Source of the DNA: SIG636 sp045604285
GTDB taxonomy: Bacteria; Bacillota; Clostridia; Oscillospirales; CAG-382
Length of the DNA: 32,959 bases
Assembly (NCBI GenBank): GCA_045604285.1
Contig: JAZUNS010000189.1
Coordinates: 1 to 32,959, forward strand
Reading direction: 5' to 3'
Of the stretch, positions 7,032 to 15,339 are shown piece by piece. Within the stretch, counting starts at the first letter, position 1, and each line of letters starts with the position of its first letter. A program made the translations under genes and the position numbers. The notes beneath the pieces were generated by a model. The model saw nothing but the letters and a program-made list of their open reading frames with translations. It did not search any database and was not told where the DNA came from.

Positions 7032-8767
7032 AACTGCACCTTCCTTATCGCACCAAAGTTACACATGGTTTCGCAAAGACCGCATCCTACGCAAAGGGTA
7101 TGGTCGATAGAAGCTTTGCCCTCTTTAAAGCTGATTGCGGGGCAGCCAATGCCCATGCACAGACGGCACGCCTTACAGCTATCCGCCTCTACGGTGTATT
7201 TACAGCCGTAATTTACCTTTTTAAGGAGAGCGCAAGGACGACGTACTATTATTACGGAAGGCTCATCTACAGCCAATTCTTCCTTTATAGCGGCTTCTGT
7301 AGCTTTAATGTCGTTGGGGTCTGCTATGCGTATGCGTTTGATGCCTACCGCGGCACAAACGTCCTCTATCTTAACAGGCTCTACGGGTACGTTTTTAAGC
7401 GTAAGACCGGTACAAGGGTTTTGCTGATGGCCCGTCATGCCGGTGATATGGTTATCCAGCACCAATACGGTAGATACGCTGCGATTGTACGCTATATCAA
7501 CAAGACCGGTTATACCGGAATGCATAAAGGTAGAATCGCCGATAACGGCAACGGTTTTGCCTACGCTGTCGGGACGCACCTTGTTAAAGCCGTGCAGGCC
7601 GGATACGGAAGCACCCATGCATATAGTAGTATCAAGGGCGGTAAGAGGAGCCGCACCGCCGAGGGTGTAACAGCCGATATCACCCAATACGGTAAGCTTA
7701 AGCTTTTTAAGTACGTAAAACAACCCTCTGTGAGGACAACCGGGACACATAACGGGAGGCCTTACCGGTACGTTACCTTCGTAGCTGTTTACGGGATTTT
7801 CTTTATTAAGCAAAAGCTTTGCAAGAAGCTCTTGAGAAAACTCACCGCAAATGGGAAGTATATTTTTGCCTTCGCAAGCTATGCCGTTTACTTTACAGAA
7901 GTTTTCAATAACAGGGTCAAGCTCTTCTATTACGTAAAGCTTTTCAACCTGTGCAGCAAACTCCTTAACCATATCGGCGTTTATGGGGTTAACTATACCA
8001 AGCTTAAGATACGAAGCATTGTTACCAAACACTTCCTTTGCGTACAAATAAGAAGCACCTGATGCAATAACGCCTATAGCCTTACTGCCCCACTCTATAC
8101 GGTTTAAAGCAGAAGTCTTTGCATATTCTGCAATATCAAGACTGCGTTGTTCTACAACGGGGTGACGCTTAACTGCGTTACCGGGGTTCATTATAAACTT
8201 TGCGGGATTCTTAACGTAATCCTTCATAGGAACGTCTGCCCTATCAGACAAAGCCGTTATGCTTTGTGAATGTGCAACACGGGTGCAAAGTCTTATAAAC
8301 ACGGGCGTATCAAACTTTTCGGAAAGTTCAAAAGCCGCCTTGGTAAACTCAAGACATTCGGTAGAATCGGAAGGCTCCAGCATGGGAAGCTTAGCAGCGA
8401 TGGCATAATGGCGAGAGTCCTGCTCGTTCTGGGAAGAATGCATCGCGGGGTCATCGGCAACACCGATAACGAAGCCGCCGTTTACACCGGTATAAGAGGC
8501 GGTAAACAAAGGGTCTGCCGCCACGTTAAGACCAACGTGCTTCATAGCGGTAAAGGAACGTGCGCCGGCAATAGCGGCACCCAAAGCAGTCTCAAAGGCT
8601 ACTTTTTCGTTAGGCGCCCACTCTGCATATATCTCTTCATACTGAGCCGCAAACTCGGTAATTTCGGTAGAAGGAGTGCCGGGGTAGCTTGAAACGTATC
8701 TGCACCCTGCCTCATACAAGCCACGGGCAACAGCAGCATTACCAAGCAACAGCTTTTTGTTACTCAT
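7028..8767 (-). CDS. iorA: Indolepyruvate ferredoxin oxidoreductase, alpha subunit
   Basis: The catalytic thiamine diphosphate subunit. The 579-residue protein starts MSNKKLLLGNAAVARG at 8767, with AGAGGTG 7 bases upstream; a longer open frame to 9016 overlaps yunB and is not used. Order of parts: pyrimidine-binding and transketolase-like domain with YPGTPSTE (about 28-35), CPGCPHRG (341-348), TPP-binding region with GDIGCYTLGG (about 362) and GDSTFMHSG (about 410) through LDNHITGMTG, then a C-terminal ferredoxin domain (531-574) with two clusters of the form CxxCxxCxxxxCP and CxxCxxCxxxC. Transcribed with iorB from a consensus promoter. Confidence 0.97.
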   Translation of the reverse strand: MSNKKLLLGNAAVARGLYEAGCRYVSSYPGTPSTEITEFAAQYEEIYAEWAPNEKVAFETALGAAIAGARSFTAMKHVGLNVAADPLFTASYTGVNGGFVIGVADDPAMHSSQNEQDSRHYAIAAKLPMLEPSDSTECLEFTKAAFELSEKFDTPVFIRLCTRVAHSQSITALSDRADVPMKDYVKNPAKFIMNPGNAVKRHPVVEQRSLDIAEYAKTSALNRIEWGSKAIGVIASGASYLYAKEVFGNNASYLKLGIVNPINADMVKEFAAQVEKLYVIEELDPVIENFCKVNGIACEGKNILPICGEFSQELLAKLLLNKENPVNSYEGNVPVRPPVMCPGCPHRGLFYVLKKLKLTVLGDIGCYTLGGAAPLTALDTTICMGASVSGLHGFNKVRPDSVGKTVAVIGDSTFMHSGITGLVDIAYNRSVSTVLVLDNHITGMTGHQQNPCTGLTLKNVPVEPVKIEDVCAAVGIKRIRIADPNDIKATEAAIKEELAVDEPSVIIVRRPCALLKKVNYGCKYTVEADSCKACRLCMGIGCPAISFKEGKASIDHTLCVGCGLCETMCNFGAIRKVQL

Positions 8768-8800
8768 TTTACAACACCTCTTTTGGGAATTCTTTAGGAC

Positions 8801-8829
8801 ATTATAGTATTTTTTTATGAACTTGTCAA
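8801..8829 (-). promoter_or_regulatory. Consensus sigma-A promoter for iorAB
   Basis: Minus strand: TTGACA (8829-8824), 17 bases, TATAAT (8806-8801), a perfect match to the consensus, 33 bases before the iorA start. It faces away from yunB. Confidence 0.92.
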
Positions 8830-8867
8830 CGGTTAATACGCATAAACTTATTAGGGAGGTTTTGGGT

Positions 8868-9467
8868 ATGTTAAAAAAGCAAAAAAGGGTTTTAATTATT
8901 ATTACCGCAACTTTAGTGCTTGTTTTGTGTGGATATCGCTTTAGCCGCATTATAGAGGAATACGAGGAGACCGTACTTAAAAACTGCGTTTGCGCCGATA
9001 TCAACGGCAAGATCAAAAGCTACGTTACGAAAAACCAAGAAAGCTTTGCGGATATGGTAACACACGAATACAACAAAGACGGTAAGCTTTGCGCAATACA
9101 GCTTAACGGAGGAAAGCTTGCCGTTTTGGAAAGCTGTCTGAAACAAGAAATTTTGCTTGTAGTAAGCGGAATTGAAGAGCGCACCTTTAGCGTGCCTATG
9201 GGTAATATTTTTTACAGTGAGCTTTTTGCAGGACGAGGGCCCGTGCTGAATATAAAAACCGTGCCGCTTACTACACTTAGCTGCGACACGGTTAATGAAT
9301 TTGAATCAGTTGGGATAAATCACACTATACACAAGCTGGGGCTTATATTTAAAATCAGCTTTAAAGCGGCAACACCATTTGCGACTACCGAATTTGAAAC
9401 CGTCTTTGAAATTACCCTTTGCGAAAGCATAATTATCGGTGACGTACCGGACGTATACGTCAGTTAA
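8868..9467 (+). CDS. yunB: YunB-like sporulation protein
   Basis: A membrane-anchored protein related to YunB of Bacillus, which is a sporulation protein made under sigma-E control in that organism (family knowledge). The 199-residue form starts at 8868, 8 bases after GGGAGG; an N-terminal transmembrane segment (about residues 8-22) is followed by a soluble domain with the family signature VPMGNIFYSELFAGRGPVL, a NEFESVGINHTIHK motif and the ending SIIIGDVPDVYV. It is the only plus-strand gene between 5527 and 25024. Its last 8 bases overlap the end of the convergent rlmB-like gene. I see no confident sigma-E promoter; CATAAACTT at 8841-8849 is only a faint match to a -10. Confidence 0.88.
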   Translation: MLKKQKRVLIIITATLVLVLCGYRFSRIIEEYEETVLKNCVCADINGKIKSYVTKNQESFADMVTHEYNKDGKLCAIQLNGGKLAVLESCLKQEILLVVSGIEERTFSVPMGNIFYSELFAGRGPVLNIKTVPLTTLSCDTVNEFESVGINHTIHKLGLIFKISFKAATPFATTEFETVFEITLCESIIIGDVPDVYVS

Positions 9468-10224
9468 GCCTTCTGCCTATTTCAAAGGCAACCACTGCAG
9501 CCGCCGAAGAAGCAGAAAGCGCCATTGCAGAGTTTCGGGGATATGTAATCTCTACGGTCAGGTCGCAAAGCTCCATTACTTTTTTTGAGATGCCGCGACG
9601 TTCACCGCCCAAAAACACGCAAAGCGGTCTGTTAAACTCCGTGGTAAATAAATCCTTAGCGCCCTTTTCTGCCCCGGTTGCCACAAGACATAAGCCTTTT
9701 TGTGCTGCGCTGCGGCAAAAGCTTTCCAAATCGTCGCTTACCGCAACCTTTAAAAGCTCAGACGCACCTGCAGAGGCACGGGCAACAACCGTTGCCGCAG
9801 AAAAGAAATTGCGCTTTGGAACTATAACGCCGTCCACGCCCGAGGCATAAAAAGACCTTAGAACTTGTCCGAAATTATAGGGGTCTTCTATTCCGTCTAT
9901 GGCACACAAAAAGGGCTTGTCTATTGACAAAAGCTCTTCAACGGTGTTATAACGGCGTTCCCCTACTTCCGCCGCTATGCCGCCGCTTTCCCCACCGAAA
10001 GCGGTGGGAAAAGCATCGGCGTTTACAAAACTTGTAGGAATATGCAGGCGATCGCACTGTTTTTTCAACAGCGAGTATTGCTTTTTCTCGGGAAAATGGT
10101 ATTTGCTTTTCATCACCTTGTCAAAGCGGTCTCTATCCAAAAGGACTTTATAAACCTTGCGGTTGCCCGCAATGATCGCCGTATATACGGAAATATATCC
10201 GCTTAGATATACGTTATCCTTCAT
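9460..10224 (-). CDS. rlmB: TrmH/SpoU family RNA 2'-O-methyltransferase (RlmB-like)
   Basis: A probable S-adenosylmethionine-dependent 2'-O-ribose methyltransferase of the SPOUT class, closest in layout to RlmB (23S rRNA G2251). An N-terminal substrate-binding part (about 1-95) precedes the knotted catalytic domain with motif 1 DPYNFGQVLRSFYASG, motif 2 LGGERRGIS, and motif 3 near the C-terminus. Motif 3 reads MALSASSAAAVVAFE, so the usual Asn of the SLNVS motif appears to be Ser. The exact RNA target is therefore uncertain. The 254-residue gene starts in TAATG overlap with ftsH and is the last gene of the long minus-strand operon. Confidence 0.85.
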   Translation of the reverse strand: MKDNVYLSGYISVYTAIIAGNRKVYKVLLDRDRFDKVMKSKYHFPEKKQYSLLKKQCDRLHIPTSFVNADAFPTAFGGESGGIAAEVGERRYNTVEELLSIDKPFLCAIDGIEDPYNFGQVLRSFYASGVDGVIVPKRNFFSAATVVARASAGASELLKVAVSDDLESFCRSAAQKGLCLVATGAEKGAKDLFTTEFNRPLCVFLGGERRGISKKVMELCDLTVEITYPRNSAMALSASSAAAVVAFEIGRRLN

Positions 10225-12158
10225 TATTCTTCTTCACTCTCAGCGTTTTCGTTTTTATCTTCTGCGTTGGATATTAGCTTTGCGGTACCGCTTTTTATAG
10301 CGTCAAGCTTTTCAAACGTAGGCTCACCTTCAAACACTGCAAGGAACTGTTCACCGTCCATAACCTCGTTTGCAACAAGATAATCGGCAATAAAGTGCAT
10401 TTCATTCATATGCTCGGTAATGATCTGCTCTGCCATAGCATAGCCCTTTGTGATAATGGAATGAATTTCTTCATCGATCTTTGCCGCAACGGTTTCGGAA
10501 TAGTTACGTGTGTTGGAAAAATCCTTGCCGAGGAAAACTTCCTCGTTGCCCGTGCCGAAGACGATGGGGCCCAAGGTATCACTCATACCCAGCTGAGTAA
10601 CCATTTTGCGTGCGATATCGGTAGCACGCTGAATATCGTTAGAAGCACCGCCTGAGATATCGCCAAGTATAAGCTTTTCGGCAACTCTACCACCTAAAAG
10701 CATGGCAATATTCTCTTGCATTTCCGTCTTGTAAACAGAGTATTTATCTTCTTCGGGAACTGCAAGGGTATAGCCCAAAGCCCTGCCGCTGGGAACGATA
10801 GATATTTGACGGACGGGGTCTTGAGTGGGCAGAAAATGACCGACAACGGCGTGACCTGCTTCGTGGTACGCAGTCTTTTTCTTGTCACTCTCTTTAATAA
10901 CACGAGAGGTCTTCTTAGGACCTACGATAACCTTAAGCATCGCTTCCTCAAGCTCTTCATTGCTGATAAGCTTTTTGTTTTTCCTTGCGGAAAGCAAGGC
11001 TGCCTCGTTAAGCAAATTAGCAAGGTCTGCGCCGGTAAAGCCAACGGTACTTTTTGCAAGAGCGTCAAAGCTAACGTCCTTTTCAAACTGCTTGTTTCTT
11101 GCGTGTACCTTCAAAATCTCTACCCTGCCCTTAAGGTCGGGATAATTTATGGTTATTTGTCTGTCAAATCTGCCGGGTCTGAGAAGTGCGGGGTCAAGTA
11201 TATCGGGGCGGTTTGTTGCTGCCATAATAATAAGCTCTGCATTGCCGCCAAATCCATCCATCTCAACCAACAGCTGGTTTAAGGTCTGTTCTCTTTCGTC
11301 GTGACCGCCGCCCCAGCCTGCACCTCTGTGCCTGCCTACGGCATCGATTTCGTCGATAAAAATTATAGCGGGGGTGGTTTTCTTTGCCGTCTCAAACAAA
11401 TCTCTTACACGGGATGCGCCAAGACCAACGTACATCTCGACAAAGTCAGAACCGCTTATTGAGTAGAAAGGTACGTTTGCCTCACCTGCAACGGCTTTTG
11501 CAAGCAGAGTTTTACCGGTACCGGGTGCGCCTACAAGCAGTACGCCTTTAGGAATACGTGCGCCCAGAGCAGTATATTTTTCGGGATTTTTAAGGAAATC
11601 AACTATTTCCTTAAGCTCTTCCTTTTCTTCGTCTGCGCCTGCAACGTCCTTAAAATAAACCTTGTTTTTCTCATCAGAGCCAAGCTTTGTTTTTGCCTTG
11701 GAGAAGGAGTTCATCCTGCCGCCGAAGCCGCCGCCACTGCCAAGGCCGTCCTTAGAAGAGGCACGGGATATAAAGCTGCGCCACAAAACTATAAGCAAAA
11801 TGATTATTCCGCCGTATGCCAATACCGGGAACCACCAAGGCAAGGTTGTGGGAGCTTCTATATCGTATTTAATATTGCTCTTTTGCAAGGAATCCTTAAC
11901 GTCCTCGTAAAAAATGCTCCAATCCTTTAAGGCGTACTCCGTGGCGGTATCGTTTTCGTAGCTGACAACAACGTTGCCGTTTTTATTGATAACCACCTTT
12001 TCGACCTTAACGCCGTCGGAATTCTGCCCGTTTTCGATAATTGTTACCACATCGCTGTAAACGGGCTTGTCGTCGGAAGTATCAAACATATAGGTCGCCG
12101 CAAAAATTACAATTATAAACATGGCGATCCATAAGAAGATATTTTTACCGTTCTTCAT
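10224..12158 (-). CDS. ftsH: ATP-dependent zinc metalloprotease FtsH
   Basis: Membrane-bound AAA+ protease that degrades unassembled or damaged membrane proteins. Two membrane segments (about residues 7-24 and 107-128) flank a small extracytoplasmic domain. A GSGGGFGG-rich linker follows, then Walker A GAPGTGKT (210-217), Walker B IIFIDEID (to Glu270), the second region of homology with Arg fingers (ALLRPGRFDRQ, about 324-334) and the protease motif HEAGH (432-436). The 644-residue size is typical. It overlaps tilS by 14 bases at its start and touches the rlmB-like gene at its end. tilS-ftsH adjacency is common in Firmicutes. Confidence 0.98.
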   Translation of the reverse strand: MKNGKNIFLWIAMFIIVIFAATYMFDTSDDKPVYSDVVTIIENGQNSDGVKVEKVVINKNGNVVVSYENDTATEYALKDWSIFYEDVKDSLQKSNIKYDIEAPTTLPWWFPVLAYGGIIILLIVLWRSFISRASSKDGLGSGGGFGGRMNSFSKAKTKLGSDEKNKVYFKDVAGADEEKEELKEIVDFLKNPEKYTALGARIPKGVLLVGAPGTGKTLLAKAVAGEANVPFYSISGSDFVEMYVGLGASRVRDLFETAKKTTPAIIFIDEIDAVGRHRGAGWGGGHDEREQTLNQLLVEMDGFGGNAELIIMAATNRPDILDPALLRPGRFDRQITINYPDLKGRVEILKVHARNKQFEKDVSFDALAKSTVGFTGADLANLLNEAALLSARKNKKLISNEELEEAMLKVIVGPKKTSRVIKESDKKKTAYHEAGHAVVGHFLPTQDPVRQISIVPSGRALGYTLAVPEEDKYSVYKTEMQENIAMLLGGRVAEKLILGDISGGASNDIQRATDIARKMVTQLGMSDTLGPIVFGTGNEEVFLGKDFSNTRNYSETVAAKIDEEIHSIITKGYAMAEQIITEHMNEMHFIADYLVANEVMDGEQFLAVFEGEPTFEKLDAIKSGTAKLISNAEDKNENAESEEE

Positions 12159-13476
12159 TCTTTAAACCAAACCTTTCGTCTATAGTTATGCCGATACCGC
12201 AAACCTCATCCCCTTTTTTGGGATAAACTCTGTCGGCAACGCCGATATTCGGCACGTATATTATTCCCTTTGCGTCGCATACGATTGGCGTGCGGGAACG
12301 CAATTGGGGTGATATTTTTTTATCTGTAAAGCATTTTTTTACGCTGCGGTTAATCTTACGCATAAATAGCTTATCGCCCGGCATTCTGCGGCGTATATAA
12401 AGCTGCCCTTCTATACCGGATTTTTTCAGCAAAACGCCCTTTGCCTCGTTGGGATGCCACTCTATGCAAACTGCACCCTGCAAAAAAACATTTTTGCCTT
12501 CCTGCAAAAACGCCGTGGGCAGCTCTGCCGTGTCCTCGTAACGACTAAAGCTTAAGCCTCCGTTATATACCGTTACCACAACGTTTTTGGGTAACGAAAG
12601 CTTTTTTGGGTCATTGCTTTTAAGCGCTTCCTTAATTGCCCAAACGTGTACGTTTTCCAGCCCGCTACCGTAAAGCCTATTGTATTTTTTAATTATTACC
12701 CTGCTTTGCATTGCGGAAGGAAGAATCCTTAAATCCTGCTCAGCACCAAGCTTTTCTGCCATTTCATTAAGCAGATCAGCGTCATCGGAAAGGGCTGCGG
12801 AGGCACGATTTATGGCACCCACAGCATTGCCGTTGACTTTTTTGCAAGCGGGTATAATTACGTTTCGTATATAGTTGCGGGTATAAATATTGTCGTTATT
12901 GGTCAAATCCGCAACGTGCCCCTCGTTTAGTGCAGAAAGGTACGCCTCTATATCGCCCCTTTCCGCCCAAAGGATGGGGCGAATTATTCTGCCCCTGCGT
13001 TTAGGTATACCGCACATACCCTCGGTTCCGCTGCCGCGAAGCAGGTTATAAATAACCGTTTCGGCATTATCGTTAGCATTATGTGCCGTGACGATATAAT
13101 CTATAGCGTTATTTAAGCAATGTTCTTCAAGGGCGGCGTATCTGCATTCCCTGCCGCAGGTTTCAAGGCTTTGCTTATTTTGGGCAGCTATTGCCGGCAC
13201 GTCAAAATGAGCAACTTTAAAGGGAATGCCCTTTCTTTCACAAAGTGCTGCACAAAAGGCCTCGTCTGCCGCAGCGGCTTCACCTCTGATTCCATGATTA
13301 ACGTGGAAGGCGCTGACAGAAAAGCCTCGCTTGCCGCTTAAAGCCTTAAGGCACAAAAGCAACGCAACGGAATCTGCGCCGCCGGACAGGGCAACCAAAA
13401 CGCTTTTGCCCTTAAGGGGCGCTATACCATTGACATATTCTTCCGTGTTTTTTTCAAAAACTTGTTTAATATCCAT
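12145..13476 (-). CDS. tilS: tRNA(Ile)-lysidine synthetase
   Basis: Attaches lysine to C34 of the AUA-reading tRNA-Ile, changing its codon and amino acid identity; essential in most bacteria. The PP-loop SGGADS is at residues 31-36, followed by HVNHGIRGEAA and a C-terminal domain ending near GDEVCGIGITID. The 443-residue length fits the long form with the C-terminal TilS domain (SVKKCFTDKKISPQLR). The ATG follows the dnaB stop directly (TAAATG), with only a weak ribosome site, so translation is probably coupled to dnaB. It overlaps ftsH by 14 bases. Confidence 0.96.
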   Translation of the reverse strand: MDIKQVFEKNTEEYVNGIAPLKGKSVLVALSGGADSVALLLCLKALSGKRGFSVSAFHVNHGIRGEAAAADEAFCAALCERKGIPFKVAHFDVPAIAAQNKQSLETCGRECRYAALEEHCLNNAIDYIVTAHNANDNAETVIYNLLRGSGTEGMCGIPKRRGRIIRPILWAERGDIEAYLSALNEGHVADLTNNDNIYTRNYIRNVIIPACKKVNGNAVGAINRASAALSDDADLLNEMAEKLGAEQDLRILPSAMQSRVIIKKYNRLYGSGLENVHVWAIKEALKSNDPKKLSLPKNVVVTVYNGGLSFSRYEDTAELPTAFLQEGKNVFLQGAVCIEWHPNEAKGVLLKKSGIEGQLYIRRRMPGDKLFMRKINRSVKKCFTDKKISPQLRSRTPIVCDAKGIIYVPNIGVADRVYPKKGDEVCGIGITIDERFGLKNEER

Positions 13477-14835
13477 TTAACTGTCTTCGTATCTGGTTTC
13501 AACCGAAACGAACTTGAAATAAGAGCCGTACCAGGAAAGATTAACGGTGCCGGGAGCGCCGTGTCTGTTCTTGGCAACGATTGCCTTAGCCATAGGTATA
13601 CCGCTTTCACTCTCACCGGCGTTATAATAGTCATCTCTGTGCAAAAGGATGATCGCATCGGCGTCCTGCTCGATGGCACCGGAGTCACGCAGGTCAGACA
13701 TTTGCGGCATACGGTCGCCGGGCTTACCGGACGTGCTGGATTCTCTTCTAAGCTGTGAGCATAGAATTACCGGCACACCCAGATCCTTCGCCATTAGCTT
13801 AAGGTCACGGGTTATTCTGCCAAGCTCAAGCACACGGTTATCCGTAGGCCTATCATGGTTCATCAACTGCAAATAGTCGATGATAACAAGCCCAAGATTC
13901 TTTAGTCTGCGCAGCTTTGCTTTCATTTCGGTTACGCTGATATTTGAGCTTTCATCCAGCAAAAGCTGGGTTTTGGAAAGTCTGCCTGCTGCATCTGCCA
14001 GCTTTTTCCACATATCCGTGGTTATGCTTCCCTTCATAAGGGACTTACTGTCAACCAAAGCCTCTGCAGAAAGGATACGCTCTGCCAACTGCTGTTTTGT
14101 CATTTCCAAAGAGAAAATAACAACCTCGGGCATGGTACCGTCCTTTAAAGGGGTTTTTGCGACGTTGGTGCCGATGTTAACGGCGAAGGTGGTTTTACCC
14201 ATACCGGGTCTGCCGCCTACGATTATAAGGTCACCCTTGCCAAGACGCATAAGGTCATCCAGCTCTTTATAATGAGACGAAACGCCCAAAAGGCTTTCGG
14301 GGTCATTGGCACGGCGGTCAAGTATGTCCAAATCTTCTTTTATAGCCTCGGAAATGTGAGAAAAGCCTTCGGTATACTTATTGTTGGAGATATCGTATAT
14401 ACGCTGTTCCGCATTGCCGACGATAGTATTAACGTCCTCTGCGGCAGCGTATGCATCCTCTGTTATGCCCTGCGAAACGTCAATAAGAGTACGCAGAATA
14501 GCCTTATCACGTATAATCTTGCCATGCTCCTCTATATTAGAAGAGAATGCCGCAGACTCAACCAAAAGCTTTATATACTTTACAAGGTCGGTACCTCTAA
14601 GCGTTTCTATTTTGCCAAGCTCGTCAAGCAAGGTGACCATATCTATTCTTTTGCTTTGGCGGTACATATCCGTCAAAATAGAATAAATGCTTTGATGCTG
14701 TGACAGATAGAAGTCGCTTATCTTTAAAAAAGGAACCTCGTTTAATTTTTCGGCATCTGAAATTACTGCGCCTAAAAGAGCCTGCTCTGCCTCAAGAGAG
14801 TATGGCATTTGGCGTATAGTAAGATTATCGGCCAT
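13477..14835 (-). CDS. dnaB: Replicative DNA helicase DnaB
   Basis: Hexameric 5'-3' helicase of the replication fork (called DnaC in Bacillus). The N-terminal domain (1-150) carries PYSLEAEQALLGAVI; the RecA-like domain has Walker A GGRPGMGKT (207-215), Walker B LVIIDYLQLM, and the Arg-finger region LCSQLRRESS. Total 452 residues, normal length, with no intein. It lies 60 bases after rplI, the classic rplI-dnaB order of Firmicutes. The intervening 60 bases contain a small CGCAAT/ATTGCG inverted repeat without a T run, which is not a clear terminator. Confidence 0.98.
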   Translation of the reverse strand: MADNLTIRQMPYSLEAEQALLGAVISDAEKLNEVPFLKISDFYLSQHQSIYSILTDMYRQSKRIDMVTLLDELGKIETLRGTDLVKYIKLLVESAAFSSNIEEHGKIIRDKAILRTLIDVSQGITEDAYAAAEDVNTIVGNAEQRIYDISNNKYTEGFSHISEAIKEDLDILDRRANDPESLLGVSSHYKELDDLMRLGKGDLIIVGGRPGMGKTTFAVNIGTNVAKTPLKDGTMPEVVIFSLEMTKQQLAERILSAEALVDSKSLMKGSITTDMWKKLADAAGRLSKTQLLLDESSNISVTEMKAKLRRLKNLGLVIIDYLQLMNHDRPTDNRVLELGRITRDLKLMAKDLGVPVILCSQLRRESSTSGKPGDRMPQMSDLRDSGAIEQDADAIILLHRDDYYNAGESESGIPMAKAIVAKNRHGAPGTVNLSWYGSYFKFVSVETRYEDS

Positions 14836-14895
14836 AACTTCACCAATGTATACCGCAATACAATAATTGCGCTACCCTTTCCGTTTGGGACTAAA

Positions 14896-15339
14896 CTAAG
14901 CCTCTACAACCACCTTAAGCTTTGCGCTGATTTCGGGATAAAGCTTAACGTCCAATACATATTCACCAACAGTTTTAATGTTGTCGGAAATAACGATTTT
15001 TCTCTTATCGATATTAATGCCGAAATCTGCGGCAAGTTTATCGGAAATATCCTTTGCGGTAACGGCGCCGTAAAGCTTACCGTCTGCGCCACCCGTGGAT
15101 TTAAATTTTACAACGATATCTTTTAATTTTTCTGAAAGCGCCAGGGCAGCTTTTTTGTCTTCTGCCTTTTTAAAGCTTTCAGCTTCGTTTTTTGTTTTTA
15201 TCTCGTTAAGGATCTTGGCGTTAGCTTCCATTGCCAGCTTTTTGGGGAACAAAAAGTTGCGGGCATAGCCGTCGGAAACGTTTACCAATTCGCCCTTTTT
15301 GCCTTGACCTTTAACGTCTGCAAGTAAAACTACTTTCAT
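14896..15339 (-). CDS. rplI: 50S ribosomal protein L9 (bL9)
   Basis: Large-subunit protein that helps keep the reading frame. It opens with MKVVLLADVKGQGKKGE and continues with VSDGYARNFLFPKKLA, the N-terminal domain signature, then a long charged helix and a C-terminal domain (about 80-147). Length 147 is normal. Its ATG overlaps the gdpP stop in TAATG, so expression is coupled to gdpP. Confidence 0.98.
   Translation of the reverse strand: MKVVLLADVKGQGKKGELVNVSDGYARNFLFPKKLAMEANAKILNEIKTKNEAESFKKAEDKKAALALSEKLKDIVVKFKSTGGADGKLYGAVTAKDISDKLAADFGINIDKRKIVISDNIKTVGEYVLDVKLYPEISAKLKVVVEA

Noticed and set aside
7100..8062. Open frame of 320 codons on the plus strand within iorA
   Set aside because: iorA is certain from its cofactor motifs; the opposite frame has no ribosome site and an unnatural Tyr/Arg-rich composition.
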